64,000 nucleotides of DNA. It comes from Sinimarinibacterium arenosum (lineage in GTDB: Bacteria; Pseudomonadota; Gammaproteobacteria; Nevskiales; Nevskiaceae). The notes under the pieces are model-generated. The model was not told where the DNA came from. It searched no databases and was given only the letters and a program-made list of their open reading frames with translations. Positions 29,243-39,585 of this stretch are shown here, piece after piece; within the stretch, counting starts at the first letter, position 1, and each line of letters begins with the position of its first letter. Made by a program: the position numbers and the translations under genes. The stretch lies in contig NZ_SUKF01000003.1 in assembly GCF_005047655.1 (NCBI RefSeq), positions 434,001 to 498,000 of the forward strand, given 5' to 3'.

Positions 29243-29958
29243 CAGGTCGTGACTCCGCTGGGGCGATCCGACGCGACATGACCGTCGACGAAGCGCACGG
29301 TGCGCTGCGCATAGTCGGCGATGTCGTTTTCGTGAGTCACCATGACAATGGTGATGCCCTGGTCGCGATTGAATCCGGTCAACAGATCCATGATTTCCTG
29401 GCTGCGGGCGCTATCCAGATTGCCGGTGGGTTCATCGGCCAGCAGCACGGACGGCTGGGTCACGATTGCACGCGCAATCGCCACGCGTTGCTGCTGGCCG
29501 CCGGACAACTCGCCCGGTGTGTGGTGTTCCCAGCCTTTCAGGCCAACGCTGTGCAGCGCACGGCGCGCCAGCGCACGGCGCTCCTCCGCGGGCGTGCCCC
29601 GATAGATCAGAGGCAGTTCGACGTTTTCCTGCGCCGAGGTGCGTGCCAGCAGATTGAAACCCTGGAACACGAAGCCCAGATAATTGCGTCGCAGCAACGC
29701 GCGCTGGCGCCGGCTCAGGTCGCCGACGTCGACCCCACGGAACAGATACTGCCCGGCACTGGGGGTGTCGAGACAGCCGAGTATGTTCATGCAGGTGCTC
29801 TTGCCGGACCCGCTCGGTCCCATCACTGCGACGAACTCGCCGGTGTCGATGCTCAGATCGACCCGGTCCAGTGCGCGCACTTCGGCGCTGCCGCTGCCGT
29901 AGGTCTTGCAGACCTGGTGCAGCCGGATCAAGGCAGGCGATGTGACGTCCGTAGTCAC
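29242..29958 (-). CDS. ABC transporter ATP-binding protein (MacB/LolD type)
   Basis: 238 residues. Walker [10 protein letters not shown] at 47-55, signature [14 protein letters not shown] at about 147, Walker [13 protein letters not shown] at about 168. The sequence belongs to the MacB/LolD/FtsE class. GTG start overlapping the stop of the adaptor gene (GTGA), and its own stop overlaps the permease ATG, so adaptor-ATPase-permease are tightly coupled. Confidence 0.95.
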   Translation of the reverse strand: MTTDVTSPALIRLHQVCKTYGSGSAEVRALDRVDLSIDTGEFVAVMGPSGSGKSTCMNILGCLDTPSAGQYLFRGVDVGDLSRRQRALLRRNYLGFVFQGFNLLARTSAQENVELPLIYRGTPAEERRALARRALHSVGLKGWEHHTPGELSGGQQQRVAIARAIVTQPSVLLADEPTGNLDSARSQEIMDLLTGFNRDQGITIVMVTHENDIADYAQRTVRFVDGHVASDRPSGVTT

Positions 29959-31241
29959 GGTGTCGCCGCAGTTTCGGTGATGACTTCGGCGTCAGCAGGC
30001 AAGGCGTCATTGAGCAGAACCGAGTCGACGCCATCCGAGGCGCCAATCTGTACCGACACTGCTGCGGGAACGCCATCGCGCAGCACCCAGACCCGACGCG
30101 GCCCGCTGTCGTCCGGCGTCGTCGGTGTTGTGCTGGCCTGCGGTGGCCGAGGAATGAGACCTCCAACCAGACCGCGCGAGCTGCCGGCAGTGGCCTGTGC
30201 TGCCGGAGCAAAGCGCAGCGCCGCGTTCGGCACCAGCAGCGCGTCGCTGACCTGCTGCGTGACCACCGTAACCGTCGCGGTCATGCCTGGGCGCAGTGCC
30301 AGATCGGAATTGTCGACATCGAGAATCGCCTTGTAGGTCACCACGCCTTCGACCGTTTCCGAGCCATAACGCAGCTGCGTAATCCGCGCTGGAAAGCTAC
30401 GGTCGGGATACGCATCCACGGTGAACGTGGCCTGCTGGCCCTCGCGCACCTGACCGACATCGGCTTCGTCGATATCGGCCTCCATTTGCATCTGCGTCAG
30501 ATCTTCCGCCAGGACGAACAGCACCGGTGACTGGAATGACGCCGCAACGGTCTGTCCGGGGTCGACCGCGCGCTGCAGCACGACGCCGTCGATCGGCGAG
30601 CGTATGACGGCCTTCGCCAGTTCGGTGCGGATTGCATTCAGCGCGGCGTCGGTCTGCTGCACTGTCGCAGCGGCGCTCGCCAGATTCGCCTGCGCCCGAT
30701 CCGAAGCGGCCTGCGCCGCATCAACGGCCTGCTGCGATACGTAGGCGTCGCCAGCGGCCTCTCTCAAGGCATGTAACCGCCGCAAGTCGGTGTCGGCCTC
30801 GCGCTGGCTGGCGCGCGCCTGCAGTACGTTGGCCTTTGCCGCAGTCAGTCCGGCCTCGGACTGCCGGACTTGCGCCTCCAGCTTGCTCGGATCCAGTCGC
30901 GCGAGAATCTGCCCGACCTTGACGTGATCGTTGTAGTCGACCTCGACCGTGGCAACCGTCCCTGAGACCTCGATGCCGACGTCAACCGTATGCGTCGGTG
31001 CCAGCGTGCCTGTGGCGGCGACGGTCACCGTCAGATCACCGCGCCGGATCTTGGCCATGGTGTAGGGCGACACCTCGGGTGAACGCAGCGTCGACCATGC
31101 GATCGCGCCAATCGCCAACAGTACGCCGACCAGCAACAGCCATAGCAACCAGCGCCGCCATCGGCGGTCGTGGGGTGCAGTCTTGCCGATGCCGAGCGTT
31201 GCCGCGATATCTTCCGGGCGCGCTCTACCATCCATCGTCAT
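29955..31241 (-). CDS. MacA-type periplasmic adaptor (HlyD/RND family)
   Basis: 428-residue membrane fusion protein. N-terminal cytoplasmic tail, one membrane helix (about 29-50, WLLWLLLVGVLLAIGAIAWS), a barrel-sandwich/lipoyl half with VEVDYNDHVKVGQILARLD, an alpha-helical hairpin (about 115-190), then beta-barrel segments. A Pro/Thr-rich insertion lies near the C-terminus (about 350-380). First gene of the exporter operon; ribosome site AGAGGA before the ATG. The 240 bases upstream to lpxH contain no gene. Confidence 0.92.
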   Translation of the reverse strand: MTMDGRARPEDIAATLGIGKTAPHDRRWRRWLLWLLLVGVLLAIGAIAWSTLRSPEVSPYTMAKIRRGDLTVTVAATGTLAPTHTVDVGIEVSGTVATVEVDYNDHVKVGQILARLDPSKLEAQVRQSEAGLTAAKANVLQARASQREADTDLRRLHALREAAGDAYVSQQAVDAAQAASDRAQANLASAAATVQQTDAALNAIRTELAKAVIRSPIDGVVLQRAVDPGQTVAASFQSPVLFVLAEDLTQMQMEADIDEADVGQVREGQQATFTVDAYPDRSFPARITQLRYGSETVEGVVTYKAILDVDNSDLALRPGMTATVTVVTQQVSDALLVPNAALRFAPAAQATAGSSRGLVGGLIPRPPQASTTPTTPDDSGPRRVWVLRDGVPAAVSVQIGASDGVDSVLLNDALPADAEVITETAATP

Positions 31242-31481
31242 GCGGAATCCTCTATATGGCTTTCAATCTCTGACGCGGTATTCGTGTCGGCAGTTCAGCG
31301 CGATGCAACACACTGAGGATGATCGCCGGAATCGGAGCGAACTCGACAGATGAGTGTGTAACGCTGTGTGAAACCGGGACGTGAGGCGCGTCAGCTCGGA
31401 GTTCAGACTAAGGCCTGAGCATTGCGGGAGCATTGATCGCGATCAAGCACCGGTGGATGTGCTGCGCAGCAGCGGCGGCGT

Positions 31482-32207
31482 TCATACGTGCATGCGACGC
31501 AGATGGCCATGCTCGGCGACCAGATACTCCATGAGGTCGGCATGCCAGTCCGCCAGTACGATGCGCTCCACTTCGCGCCCATCCACCGAGAGCCGGTGAT
31601 CCGCCGGGCGATGGGTGTGCCCATGAATGATCCGGCTCACCCCGTAGTGGCGGAACGCAGCTTCGACGGCGAGCGGATTGACGTCCATGATCTCGACCGA
31701 TTTGGTCTGCTTGGCGTCGGCGCTCTGGCCGCGCAAGCCACCGGCGATACGCAGACGGCGCGACTGCGGCAGCTTCAGAAACACCCATTGCGCAAATCGA
31801 TTGCGTGAAAAGCGACGCCAGCGCTGGTAGGCGTGGTCGTCTGTGCACCATAGATCACCGTGCGACAGCAGCGTCGGGACACCGTCGACATCGACGACGG
31901 TCGGGTCTGTCAGCAACTGCACACCGCTAGCGCGCTCGAAGGCTCGGCCATACAAGAAGTCGCGATTGCCGTGCATGGCGTAGATCGCGACACCTGCGCT
32001 GTTCAATGCGCGCAGGGCGTCGATCACCGGGGCGTGATCGCGCAGACCGACATCGTCGCCGATCCAGTATTCGAAGATATCGCCCAGCAGGTAAACCGCG
32101 TGGGTTGCGCGCGCCGGGCCGTCGAGTAAACGAATCAGGCCGTCGCGTAGCGGCGACGGCCCGTTCGGAAGATGCAGATCGGAGACGAACAGCGTGCGCT
32201 GCGTCAT
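31482..32207 (-). CDS. lpxH: UDP-2,3-diacylglucosamine diphosphatase
   Basis: Lipid A pathway hydrolase that makes lipid X from UDP-2,3-diacylglucosamine at the inner membrane surface. 241 residues. All metallophosphatase motifs are present: FVSDLHL (residues 7-13), GDIFEYWIGDD, GNRDFLYG, LLSHGDLWCTDD and HGHTHRP. It is 18 bases from the class V aminotransferase gene on the same strand and likely belongs to the ppi-aminotransferase-lpxH run; in many gammaproteobacteria lpxH follows a ppiB-type gene. Confidence 0.95.
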   Translation of the reverse strand: MTQRTLFVSDLHLPNGPSPLRDGLIRLLDGPARATHAVYLLGDIFEYWIGDDVGLRDHAPVIDALRALNSAGVAIYAMHGNRDFLYGRAFERASGVQLLTDPTVVDVDGVPTLLSHGDLWCTDDHAYQRWRRFSRNRFAQWVFLKLPQSRRLRIAGGLRGQSADAKQTKSVEIMDVNPLAVEAAFRHYGVSRIIHGHTHRPADHRLSVDGREVERIVLADWHADLMEYLVAEHGHLRRMHV

Positions 32208-32225
32208 GTTCGTCTCCGCAAGGCC

Positions 32226-33389
32226 TTAGCGCTTGAGCACAACCTTGAGTGCATCCAGGCACAGCTGCACGTGCCGCTCGGTGCAGCTCTGGCCCATCAG
32301 TCCGATACGCCAGACTTTGCCGGCGAATTCACCGAGGCCTGCGCCGATCTCCAACCCGAACTCGTTGAGCAGACGACTGCGCAGGGCGGCCTCGTCATCG
32401 ACGCCTTCGGGAATCATCACGGCGTTGAGTTCCGGGATGCGCTCGTCAGCCGGTACCAGCATCTTCAGCCCCATCGCTTCGAGTCCGGCGACCAGCTGCA
32501 GATGTACGCGGCGGTGCCGCGCCCACACATTTTCAAGGCCTTCTTCCTCGATCATGCGCAGCGCTTCGTGCAGGCCATACAGCGCATTTACCGGCGCGGT
32601 GTGGTGATAGGCACGCTTGGTGCCGCCGCTCCAGTAGCCGGTGATCAGGTTCACATCCATGAACCAGCTTTGCACCGGCGTCTTGCGCTGCTTGGCGACG
32701 TCGAGCGCGCGCGCCGAAAACGTCACCGGCGACAGGCCGGGCGGGGCGGACAGACACTTCTGTGTACCGCTATAGACTGCGTCGAGCTGCCAGCCGTCGA
32801 CTTCCAGCGGCACGCCGGCCAGCGAAGTCACGGCATCAACGATAGTCATCACCCCGTGCTCGCGCGCGATTCGCGCCAGCGTCTCGGCATCCGAGAGCGC
32901 ACCGGTAGAGGTTTCCGCGTGCACGAAGGCCAGGGCCTTGGCTTCGGGATGAGCCTCCAGCGCCGCCTTGACCTTGGCCGGATCAACGGCACGACCCCAG
33001 GGGTCGTTCACAACGACAACCTTGGCGCCATAGCGCTGCGCAACCTGCTTCATGCGTCCGCCGAACACGCCGTTCTCGCAGACGATCACGGTATCGCCGG
33101 GTTCCAGCAGATTGACGAAACACACTTCCATGCCGACCGAGCCCGGTCCGGACACTGGCATCGTCAGCTCATTCTGCGTGCGGAACACGCGACGCAGCTG
33201 CTGCTTGATCGTATCCATCAGCGCGACGAAGACCGGATCCAGATGGCCGATCGTCGGCTGTGCCATTGCGGCCAGCACGCGCGGATGCACGTCTGACGGG
33301 CCCGGGCCCATCAGCACGCGCTTCGGCATCGTGAAGGTCGCCGCAGCGTCGACCGCTGCAGCAGCCATGAATTGGTTCTGCTGCGTCAC
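32226..33389 (-). CDS. Class V aminotransferase (serine/alanine-glyoxylate type)
   Basis: 387-residue PLP enzyme of the alanine-glyoxylate/serine-glyoxylate aminotransferase family. The PLP lysine is Lys211 in [14 protein letters not shown]-terminal [15 protein letters not shown] and TIGHLDP motifs are characteristic. The GTG start overlaps the stop of the cyclophilin gene (GTGA); an in-frame ATG seven codons later is possible. Probably transaminates glyoxylate with alanine or serine; the precise substrate is uncertain. Confidence 0.9.
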   Translation of the reverse strand: MTQQNQFMAAAAVDAAATFTMPKRVLMGPGPSDVHPRVLAAMAQPTIGHLDPVFVALMDTIKQQLRRVFRTQNELTMPVSGPGSVGMEVCFVNLLEPGDTVIVCENGVFGGRMKQVAQRYGAKVVVVNDPWGRAVDPAKVKAALEAHPEAKALAFVHAETSTGALSDAETLARIAREHGVMTIVDAVTSLAGVPLEVDGWQLDAVYSGTQKCLSAPPGLSPVTFSARALDVAKQRKTPVQSWFMDVNLITGYWSGGTKRAYHHTAPVNALYGLHEALRMIEEEGLENVWARHRRVHLQLVAGLEAMGLKMLVPADERIPELNAVMIPEGVDDEAALRSRLLNEFGLEIGAGLGEFAGKVWRIGLMGQSCTERHVQLCLDALKVVLKR

Positions 33390-33964
33390 TGCGCGGTCTC
33401 CACCAGCGTCGCCTTTTCGATCACCACCTGGGTCACCGGCACGTCCTGACCAAACGGAGGAATCGGGCCGGTCGGGGTTTCAGCGATCTTGTCGACCACA
33501 TCCATGCCTTCGACGACCTTGCCGAACACGGCGTAACCCATGCCACGCTGAGGTGCGTAGTTCAGGAAATCGTTGTCGGCGTGGTTGATGAAGAACTGCG
33601 AGGTCGCCGAATGCGGATCGTTGGTGCGCGCCATGGCAATGGTGCCGCGCTCGTTCTTCAGACCGTTCTTGGCTTCGTTTTCGATCGGCGCACGCGTCTT
33701 GCGCTGGGCATAGGTCATGTCATAGCCGCCGCCCTGGATCATGAAGCCGCGGATCACGCGATGGAACACCAGACCGTCGTAATGGCCATCCTTGACGTAC
33801 TGAACGAAATTGGCGGTCGACTTCGGTGCCTTCTCGGCATCGAGTTCCAGCGTGATATCGCCCATCGAGGTCTTCATCAGCACGCGCACAGGCGCAGCGG
33901 CATTGGCAGTGGTCATCATCAGTCCTAGCAGGAGGGTGGAAAACAGTTTCTTGTACATGGTCAT
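33386..33964 (-). CDS. ppiA: Periplasmic cyclophilin-type peptidyl-prolyl isomerase
   Basis: 192 residues. Signal peptide at about 1-22 ([24 protein letters not shown]), then a compact bacterial cyclophilin domain with [13 protein letters not shown] and [14 protein letters not shown]. The signal peptide points to a periplasmic PpiA rather than cytoplasmic PpiB. ATG 33964 and 33958 are both possible starts. It lies about 50 bases downstream of dusA and overlaps the aminotransferase gene. Confidence 0.9.
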   Translation of the reverse strand: MTMYKKLFSTLLLGLMMTTANAAAPVRVLMKTSMGDITLELDAEKAPKSTANFVQYVKDGHYDGLVFHRVIRGFMIQGGGYDMTYAQRKTRAPIENEAKNGLKNERGTIAMARTNDPHSATSQFFINHADNDFLNYAPQRGMGYAVFGKVVEGMDVVDKIAETPTGPIPPFGQDVPVTQVVIEKATLVETAQ

Positions 33965-34013
33965 TGCGGGGTCTTTGCGACAGTCTTGGCGGCGGTAATC
34001 GAGAGAACTCAGA

Positions 34014-35048
34014 TCAGGCGGCGAGGGCGGCGTGGTCCTGTGCATCGTCGACGTCGGCCAGCGCATCTTCGAGCAACTCCATGGTGCCGGCGCCGTAATG
34101 CACGCCCTCGGACAAGGTCCGTCGGAATGCACGACCGCCGGGCTGGCCACGGAACAAGCCGAGAATGTGCCGGGTGATGTGATGCATCAGCGCGCCGGCC
34201 GCGAGCTCTCGCTCGACGTAGGGCATCAGACGCCGCACGACCTCGTGGCGGCTCGGCACCGGCGTGGCGTCGCCAAACAGCTGTAGATCGACCTCAGCCA
34301 GCAGATAAGGGTTGTCGTAGACCTCGCGTCCGATCATCACGCCGTCGACATGCTTCAGATGTTCGGCGCTTTGCTCCAGCGTCTTGATGCCGCCGTTGAT
34401 GACGATGGTCAATGCCGGGAAGTCCTGCTTCAGTCGGTAGACCAGATCGTACTGCAGTGGTGGAATCTCGCGGTTTTCCTTCGGCGACAGTCCCTTCAGC
34501 CAGGCTTTGCGCGCATGCACGATGAACACTTCGCAGCCGGCCGCGGCAACGGTTTCAACGAAGTGATGCATGAATTTGTAGTCTTCGGAATCGTCGACGC
34601 CGATGCGATGCTTGACCGTCACCGGCAGCTTTGTCGCCGACTTCATCGCGCGTACCGAAGCCGCCACGTGATCCGGCTCGCGCATCAGGCAGGCACCGAA
34701 GCGACCTTCCTGGACGCGGTCCGACGGACAGCCGCAGTTCAGATTGATCTCGTCGTAACCCCACTGCTCGCCGAGCTCGGTGCTGGTGATCAGCTCGTCG
34801 ATATCGGAGCCGCCCAGCTGCAACGCCACCGGGTGCTCGATCGGATTGAAGCGCAACAGACGCTTGCGCGATCCGTGCACCAGCGCCGGCGTCGTGATCA
34901 TTTCCGTGTACAGCCGCGTGTGGCGCGAGATCTGGCGCAGGAAAAACCGGCAATGCAGGTCAGTCCACTCCATCATCGGAGCCACGCTGAATCGCCACGG
35001 CGAGACGGCAGTTTCGAGGGGCGTTTCTGGAATTTGAATGGCACTCAT
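34014..35048 (-). CDS. dusA: tRNA-dihydrouridine(20/20a) synthase
   Basis: FMN-dependent reduction of uridine 20/20a in the D-loop of tRNA. 344 residues. Starts with the family pattern [20 protein letters not shown]; catalytic Cys in [17 protein letters not shown]-binding [10 protein letters not shown]. The [20 protein letters not shown] stretch is diagnostic for DusA rather than DusB/C. ATG start; first gene of a minus-strand run with ppiA, the aminotransferase and lpxH. Confidence 0.96.
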   Translation of the reverse strand: MSAIQIPETPLETAVSPWRFSVAPMMEWTDLHCRFFLRQISRHTRLYTEMITTPALVHGSRKRLLRFNPIEHPVALQLGGSDIDELITSTELGEQWGYDEINLNCGCPSDRVQEGRFGACLMREPDHVAASVRAMKSATKLPVTVKHRIGVDDSEDYKFMHHFVETVAAAGCEVFIVHARKAWLKGLSPKENREIPPLQYDLVYRLKQDFPALTIVINGGIKTLEQSAEHLKHVDGVMIGREVYDNPYLLAEVDLQLFGDATPVPSRHEVVRRLMPYVERELAAGALMHHITRHILGLFRGQPGGRAFRRTLSEGVHYGAGTMELLEDALADVDDAQDHAALAA

Positions 35049-35211
35049 CCTTCAATTTTGACATAGGCACGCCCGGAAGCGACGACCGACGCTCCGGTGC
35101 CCGCGGCCGCTTGGGCCAATTCGCGGCCTCGAAAAGCCCACCTGGCTCCGTGACCGGCAGCCATTTCCTCCGAATCAAAGGTGCAGACAGGGTACACCAG
35201 GGGGCATGCAA

Positions 35212-36375
35212 TTAGCCGACGATGCGTTGTATATACCAGTACACCCCCAGCAGCAGGATGGGCAGCGCCAGCGCCGGACCGCGCAATCTCGGCACCTGAG
35301 CCAGCAGCCACCAGAGTGGCAACACGAACAGCAGCTGCCCGATTTCGACCCCCAGATTGAAACCGAACAGCGGTAGCGCTGGCACCGGTTCGCCACGGCT
35401 GAGCTGGGCCAGCACGCCGGCGAAACCGAATCCGTGGAACAGACCGAACAAAGTGGTCTGCAGACTCTCCGGTCTGGATTTTGGCGCGGCGGCGACGCCA
35501 GCGGTCAGCAGCACCGTCGCAGGCACCAGCGCGAACGGCAAGGTGCCGGCGAGCCAGCCCGCAGCTGCGAGTAGCAGCGCGATCGCGCCGGCATGGAGTG
35601 CCGCGCGTGGATGGCCGCTGACCAGACGTTCGACCGCGGTGCAGACAATGGTCAGTGCAATGAAGGCCTCGACCATGGCCGACGACGGCTGCACCCAGCC
35701 CAGCGTTGCCAGACCCAGCGTCAGGCTGTGCCCCAGCGTGAAGCCGGTGATGCGCCAGGCCAGCTGGCGTAGCGTTGCCGCCCCCAGCAGCACGACCACC
35801 AGATACGCCAGATGATCCCAGCCGGACAGAATGTGCTGACCGCCGAGCACGACATAGCCGGAAACCGACGGGGGACCCACATCGGGATCGGCCGACCACT
35901 GCGCCCGCGGTTGTGCAGCGCTCAATGCGTAGGGGCCAAGCACGTGTGCGCCCGCATGCAGCTGCATCAGGTGCAAGTGTCCGGGAATGCGATCGAGTAG
36001 AAACTGCGAGTCCAGCGTGTCCGCGCGGGTGTCGCACTGCCATGCCAGCGACACGTGCACGGCATCGCCACCGATGCGGGCTGACTGTGACGTCAGCGCG
36101 CAAGGGCGGCCGGCCGCGCCGGGGGCGAGTCCGTCCCGCGCCGCTGACGCAATGGCGTCGGCCGTGGCGGGATCGTGCGGATCCAGGCCCAGCGGATTGA
36201 GCTCGCGCAGCGGCAGACGCAGTTCGGCCTGCAGGACGGTGTCCTGCACCGTCCAGTCCGAATAGGAGACCGAGCGGTTATGCGCCGCCGCCAGCGCCGG
36301 CAGCGCACACAACAGCAGCGCGACCCCGCCGCGCCCGAGGCTCCGCCGGGGCCACGTCTCAGTCCCGCTGCGCAT
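35212..36375 (-). CDS. HupE/UreJ-family membrane protein, module 1
   Basis: 387 residues from ATG 36375, overlapping the end of the parvulin gene by 17 bases. N-terminal signal peptide (about 10-30, GGVALLLCALPALAAA), an exported domain of about 160 residues, then about seven hydrophobic segments. The membrane part has the family's histidine motifs: GGQHILSGWDHLAYL, GHSLTL and LFHGFGFAG. HupE/UreJ relatives transport or handle nickel; the metal for this branch is not known. A close functional counterpart is encoded at 43904, again beside a parvulin and a DUF3604 gene. Confidence 0.85.
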   Translation of the reverse strand: MRSGTETWPRRSLGRGGVALLLCALPALAAAHNRSVSYSDWTVQDTVLQAELRLPLRELNPLGLDPHDPATADAIASAARDGLAPGAAGRPCALTSQSARIGGDAVHVSLAWQCDTRADTLDSQFLLDRIPGHLHLMQLHAGAHVLGPYALSAAQPRAQWSADPDVGPPSVSGYVVLGGQHILSGWDHLAYLVVVLLGAATLRQLAWRITGFTLGHSLTLGLATLGWVQPSSAMVEAFIALTIVCTAVERLVSGHPRAALHAGAIALLLAAAGWLAGTLPFALVPATVLLTAGVAAAPKSRPESLQTTLFGLFHGFGFAGVLAQLSRGEPVPALPLFGFNLGVEIGQLLFVLPLWWLLAQVPRLRGPALALPILLLGVYWYIQRIVG

Positions 36376-37195
36376 CGGCGGCCATGCGGATCGGAATCTC
36401 CGTACGCAGGCTCTGCAGCAGGCGCGCCAGAGCCTGATCGGCCTCGCGACGCGACAGCGCGCCGCGTACCGCTTCGGCGACGTCCTCGTAGCGGGGTCGG
36501 TCAATGCGGCGCTCAAGCACCATCGCGTAACAGGTCGCACCTGCAGCGTTGACGGGGCCAATCAGCTGATCGACGGACGCGGTGGTCAGCGCCTGCGCCA
36601 GGCTGCCGCCGACCCGCTGCGCCAGTTGCGGCGGCGCCAACGGGGCTGCCGGCAGATCTAGTCTCCGCATCGACGGCGGCGACACGCCGCTGCGCAACGC
36701 GGCGCTGATGTCATCCTGGGACGGCGGCGCCTGTCCCGGCTTGAGCTGCAACACCACCACACGCAGTCGCGCCGCACCGGCAAAGTCCTCCGGGTGCTGT
36801 TCGAACAACGCGCGTGCCTCGGCTTCATCCGGCGGCCGGCCCTGGGTGCCGGCTTCAACCAGGGCTGCGATCACAGTCTTTCGCAGGCCGGGGTCGTTGC
36901 GCACGAAGTCGCTGTCCAGCGCGTGCTGCAACAGCAGTTCCTCGTCGATCAAATGCTCGAGCACGCGCTCGCGATCGTCCGGCTCCAGCACGCGCCCGCG
37001 ATCGGACTCCACCGCTGCGACGGCGCGCAGCCAGTCCGCGCGTGCGATCGGGCGTTCGCCAACCAGCGCGACGGCATCCACCGGCAATCCACCGGGGCGC
37101 CAACCGTCGTGCAGCAGAACTGCTGCGGCGATACCGCCGCCGACAAGGACCGCGAGCCAGGCCTGGGGGACTGAGTCGTGCATGACACGGGTCAT
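36359..37195 (-). CDS. Parvulin-like (PPIC) peptidyl-prolyl isomerase, module 1
   Basis: 278 residues from ATG 37195 (an in-frame TTG at 37216 is the alternative). One N-terminal membrane helix (about 10-28), a SurA-like helical N-domain (about 45-130, RGRVLEPDDRERVLEHLIDE), and a divergent parvulin-type C-terminal domain. Faces the periplasm if anchored as predicted. The catalytic parvulin motifs are weak, so the role may be as a holdase. It is followed by the HupE-like gene with overlap and is divergent from the DUF3604 gene at 37309; the shared operator lies 24 bases upstream of its ATG. Confidence 0.75.
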   Translation of the reverse strand: MTRVMHDSVPQAWLAVLVGGGIAAAVLLHDGWRPGGLPVDAVALVGERPIARADWLRAVAAVESDRGRVLEPDDRERVLEHLIDEELLLQHALDSDFVRNDPGLRKTVIAALVEAGTQGRPPDEAEARALFEQHPEDFAGAARLRVVVLQLKPGQAPPSQDDISAALRSGVSPPSMRRLDLPAAPLAPPQLAQRVGGSLAQALTTASVDQLIGPVNAAGATCYAMVLERRIDRPRYEDVAEAVRGALSRREADQALARLLQSLRTEIPIRMAADAQRD

Positions 37196-37218
37196 GAATT
37201 CGGCTCTCGATGACAAAG

Positions 37219-37234
37219 TTGATAGAGTGTAAAC
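37219..37234. promoter_or_regulatory. Shared operator, site A
   Basis: TTGATA-GAG-TGTAAA followed by C, an imperfect 6-3-6 inverted repeat. It matches site B at 14 of 16 bases. It starts 24 bases upstream of the parvulin ATG (37195), exactly the spacing of site B to its minus-strand gene, and 76 bases upstream of the DUF3604 ATG. A second inverted repeat, AGTGAC/GTCACT (37236-37254), lies directly beside it. Confidence 0.6.
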
Positions 37235-37308
37235 CAGTGACTTTGGCAGTCACTTGGGGCGAGAGTCGGAACACAGAATCGTGCGGTTTGACGCGCGGCG
37301 GAGGAGCG

Positions 37309-39576
37309 ATGAACAGAGTTTTGCGGTGGGGCGTGGGGACCGTTGTGATTGCTTCGGGACTGGTGGCCCTAGCGCTCTGGGATCGCCAGGTTGCGCCGGA
37401 AACACCCGGCATCGTGGCGACCGCACGCGTCGCGACCGACAGTCTGGACGCACGGAACCGCCAGAACGGCGGCATCGAAAATGGCGGCGACGACGACCAG
37501 ATCCTGTTCGGCGACCTGCATGTGCATACGACTTTCTCGATGGATGCGTTTGTCTGGGCGCTGCCGCTGATGCAGGGCCCCGGCGCGCGGCCGCCGGCCG
37601 ATGCCTGCGACTACGCGCGCTACTGCGCGTCGCTGGATTTCTATGCGCATACCGATCACGCCGAGAGCCTGACGCCACGCCACTGGTCCATGATCAAGGA
37701 CACCGTCCGCGCCTGTAACGAAGCGGCCGGTCCGGCCGACAATCCGGACGTCGTCGCGTTCCTGGGCTGGGAATGGACGCAGATGGGCAACACGCCGGAG
37801 ACGCACTACGGCCACAAGAACGTGATCCTGCGCGATACCGCCGAAGACGCCGTGCCGACGCGCCCGATCGTTGCGGGCGGGGTACCGTTTCGGGCCATGC
37901 GCCATGATCCGCAGCCACCGATCGAGCGCGCGCTGGGACCGTATGTGGCGGACTTCGCCAACCGCAAACGCCAGTTCCTGCAGCAGGACAAGCGCAAGGA
38001 ACTGGTCGAAGTGCCCGTATGCCCGGAAGGCGTGAACACCCGCGATCTGCCGACCCAGTGCATCGAGGTGGCCAACGAACCCAAGGATCTGTTCCGCAAG
38101 CTCGACGAATGGGGCTATCCGGCGCTGGTGATTCCGCACGGCACCGCCTGGGGCTACTACACGCCGCCCGGCTCCAACTGGACCAAACAGCTGACACGAG
38201 AGCAGCACGATCCCAAGCGGCAGACCCTGATCGAGGTGTATTCCGGGCACGGTAACTCGGAGTCCTACCGCGACTGGCGCGCGATCGCCTATGACGCCGA
38301 AGGCGGCATGGTCTGCCCCGACGCGACGGACGACTATCTGCCGTGCTGCAAGCGCGCCGGACAGATCATCCGCTCGCGCTGCGATGACCCGGCGTCCGCG
38401 GACTGCGCCGCCAAGGTCACCGAGGTCGAGCAGGCCTATCTGAAAGCGGGACGCGGCGGGCAGTTGACCGTCGCCGACGTCAAGCCCGAAGACTGGCTCA
38501 ACTGCGGTCAATGCACCGACTGCTTCCTGCCGCCGCTGAATCACCGCCCGGGCAATTCGGTGCAGGCAATCATGGCGCTGAACAATCCGGCGGAACGGGA
38601 TGACGATGGCCGCGATCTGCGCTTCCGCTTCGGCTTCATCGGCTCCAGCGACAATCACGCCGCCGAGCCGGGTACCGGCTTCAAGCAGGCTGGCCGTCAC
38701 AGCAGCACCGAGTCGCGCGGCGCGGCGAACCAGATCGTGCAGCAGCGTTTTGTCGATCGCGCCAAGCCCACCGGCAATCCACAACAACCGCGACATTTCG
38801 AGCTCGGCGATCCGAACTCGCCCTTCAACTTCCTGCAGGTCAACGAGACCGAGCGACTGTCCTCGTTCCTGTACACCGGCGGACTCGCTGCAGTGCATAC
38901 CCATGGGCGCAGCCGCGAGCAGATCTGGGATGCGCTGCAGCGCAAGGAGGTCTACGGCACTTCGGGACCGCGCATGCTGCTGTGGTTCGATCTGATCGAC
39001 AACGCCGGCCAGCGCCATCCGATGGGCTCGGAACTCGAAGGCAGCGACGTACCGCATTTCCGTGTGCGCGCACTCGGCGCGTTCGAGCAGAAGCCGGGAT
39101 GTCCCGCCTGGACCGAGGCGGCGATCGGTGTGGAGCGGGTCGAACAGCTGTGCGGCGGCGAATGCTTCAATCCGGGCGACACGCGCACCCCGATCGAGCG
39201 CATCGAAGTCGTGCGCATCCGGCGCCAGACCGATCTGCATGACGATCCCGGCCCGCTGATCGAGGATCCCTGGAAAGTCATGCGTTGCAGCGACGAGGGG
39301 AATGGCTGCAGTGTCGAATTCGACGATCCGGACTATCCCGGCACCGACATTTCGGGGCAAAAACCCAGAGAAACCTTGTACTACGTCCGTGCAATCCATC
39401 GTGCCGAGCCCACCATCAACGGCGCGCAGCTGCGCTGCGACTACGACGAGCAGGGTCGTTGCGTCGCGGTGAAGCCCTGTTACGGCGACGCGCGCACGCC
39501 GCTGGACGACCAGTGTCTGGCCGAAGTCGAACACCGTGCCTGGTCCAGCCCGATTTTCCTGATGCCGCCTGGCTGA
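37309..39576 (+). CDS. DUF3604 predicted PHP-like metalloprotein, module 1
   Basis: 755 residues from ATG 37309 with ribosome site GGAGGAG. N-terminal hydrophobic segment (about 7-24) for export or anchoring. The DUF3604 region has PHP-like metal motifs: FGDLHVHT (67-74), AHTDHAE (113-119), and later GSSDNHAAEPG. Such clusters in PHP proteins bind two or three metals and hydrolyse phosphoesters, so a secreted metal-dependent hydrolase is likely but unproven. About 12 cysteines suggest disulfides in an oxidising compartment. The C-terminal end EHRAWSSPIF is shared with the paralogue at 44950. Divergent from the parvulin-HupE pair. Confidence 0.85.
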   Translation: MNRVLRWGVGTVVIASGLVALALWDRQVAPETPGIVATARVATDSLDARNRQNGGIENGGDDDQILFGDLHVHTTFSMDAFVWALPLMQGPGARPPADACDYARYCASLDFYAHTDHAESLTPRHWSMIKDTVRACNEAAGPADNPDVVAFLGWEWTQMGNTPETHYGHKNVILRDTAEDAVPTRPIVAGGVPFRAMRHDPQPPIERALGPYVADFANRKRQFLQQDKRKELVEVPVCPEGVNTRDLPTQCIEVANEPKDLFRKLDEWGYPALVIPHGTAWGYYTPPGSNWTKQLTREQHDPKRQTLIEVYSGHGNSESYRDWRAIAYDAEGGMVCPDATDDYLPCCKRAGQIIRSRCDDPASADCAAKVTEVEQAYLKAGRGGQLTVADVKPEDWLNCGQCTDCFLPPLNHRPGNSVQAIMALNNPAERDDDGRDLRFRFGFIGSSDNHAAEPGTGFKQAGRHSSTESRGAANQIVQQRFVDRAKPTGNPQQPRHFELGDPNSPFNFLQVNETERLSSFLYTGGLAAVHTHGRSREQIWDALQRKEVYGTSGPRMLLWFDLIDNAGQRHPMGSELEGSDVPHFRVRALGAFEQKPGCPAWTEAAIGVERVEQLCGGECFNPGDTRTPIERIEVVRIRRQTDLHDDPGPLIEDPWKVMRCSDEGNGCSVEFDDPDYPGTDISGQKPRETLYYVRAIHRAEPTINGAQLRCDYDEQGRCVAVKPCYGDARTPLDDQCLAEVEHRAWSSPIFLMPPG

Positions 39577-39585
39577 GTGTCCGTC

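Noticed and set aside
35067-35091. Hairpin CCGGAAGCG/CGCTCCGG between dusA and the HupE-like gene
   Set aside because: Short, bulged and without a T run on the relevant strand; not enough to call a terminator.
35045-36103. Second minus-strand frame overlapping the HupE-like gene
   Set aside because: Arg/Gly/Ala-rich translation without membrane segments; the HupE-like frame has conserved motifs shared with the module 2 copy.
37369-39534. Open frame of 721 codons antisense to the first DUF3604 gene
   Set aside because: The plus-strand frame has a ribosome site, export segment and PHP-like motifs shared with its paralogue.
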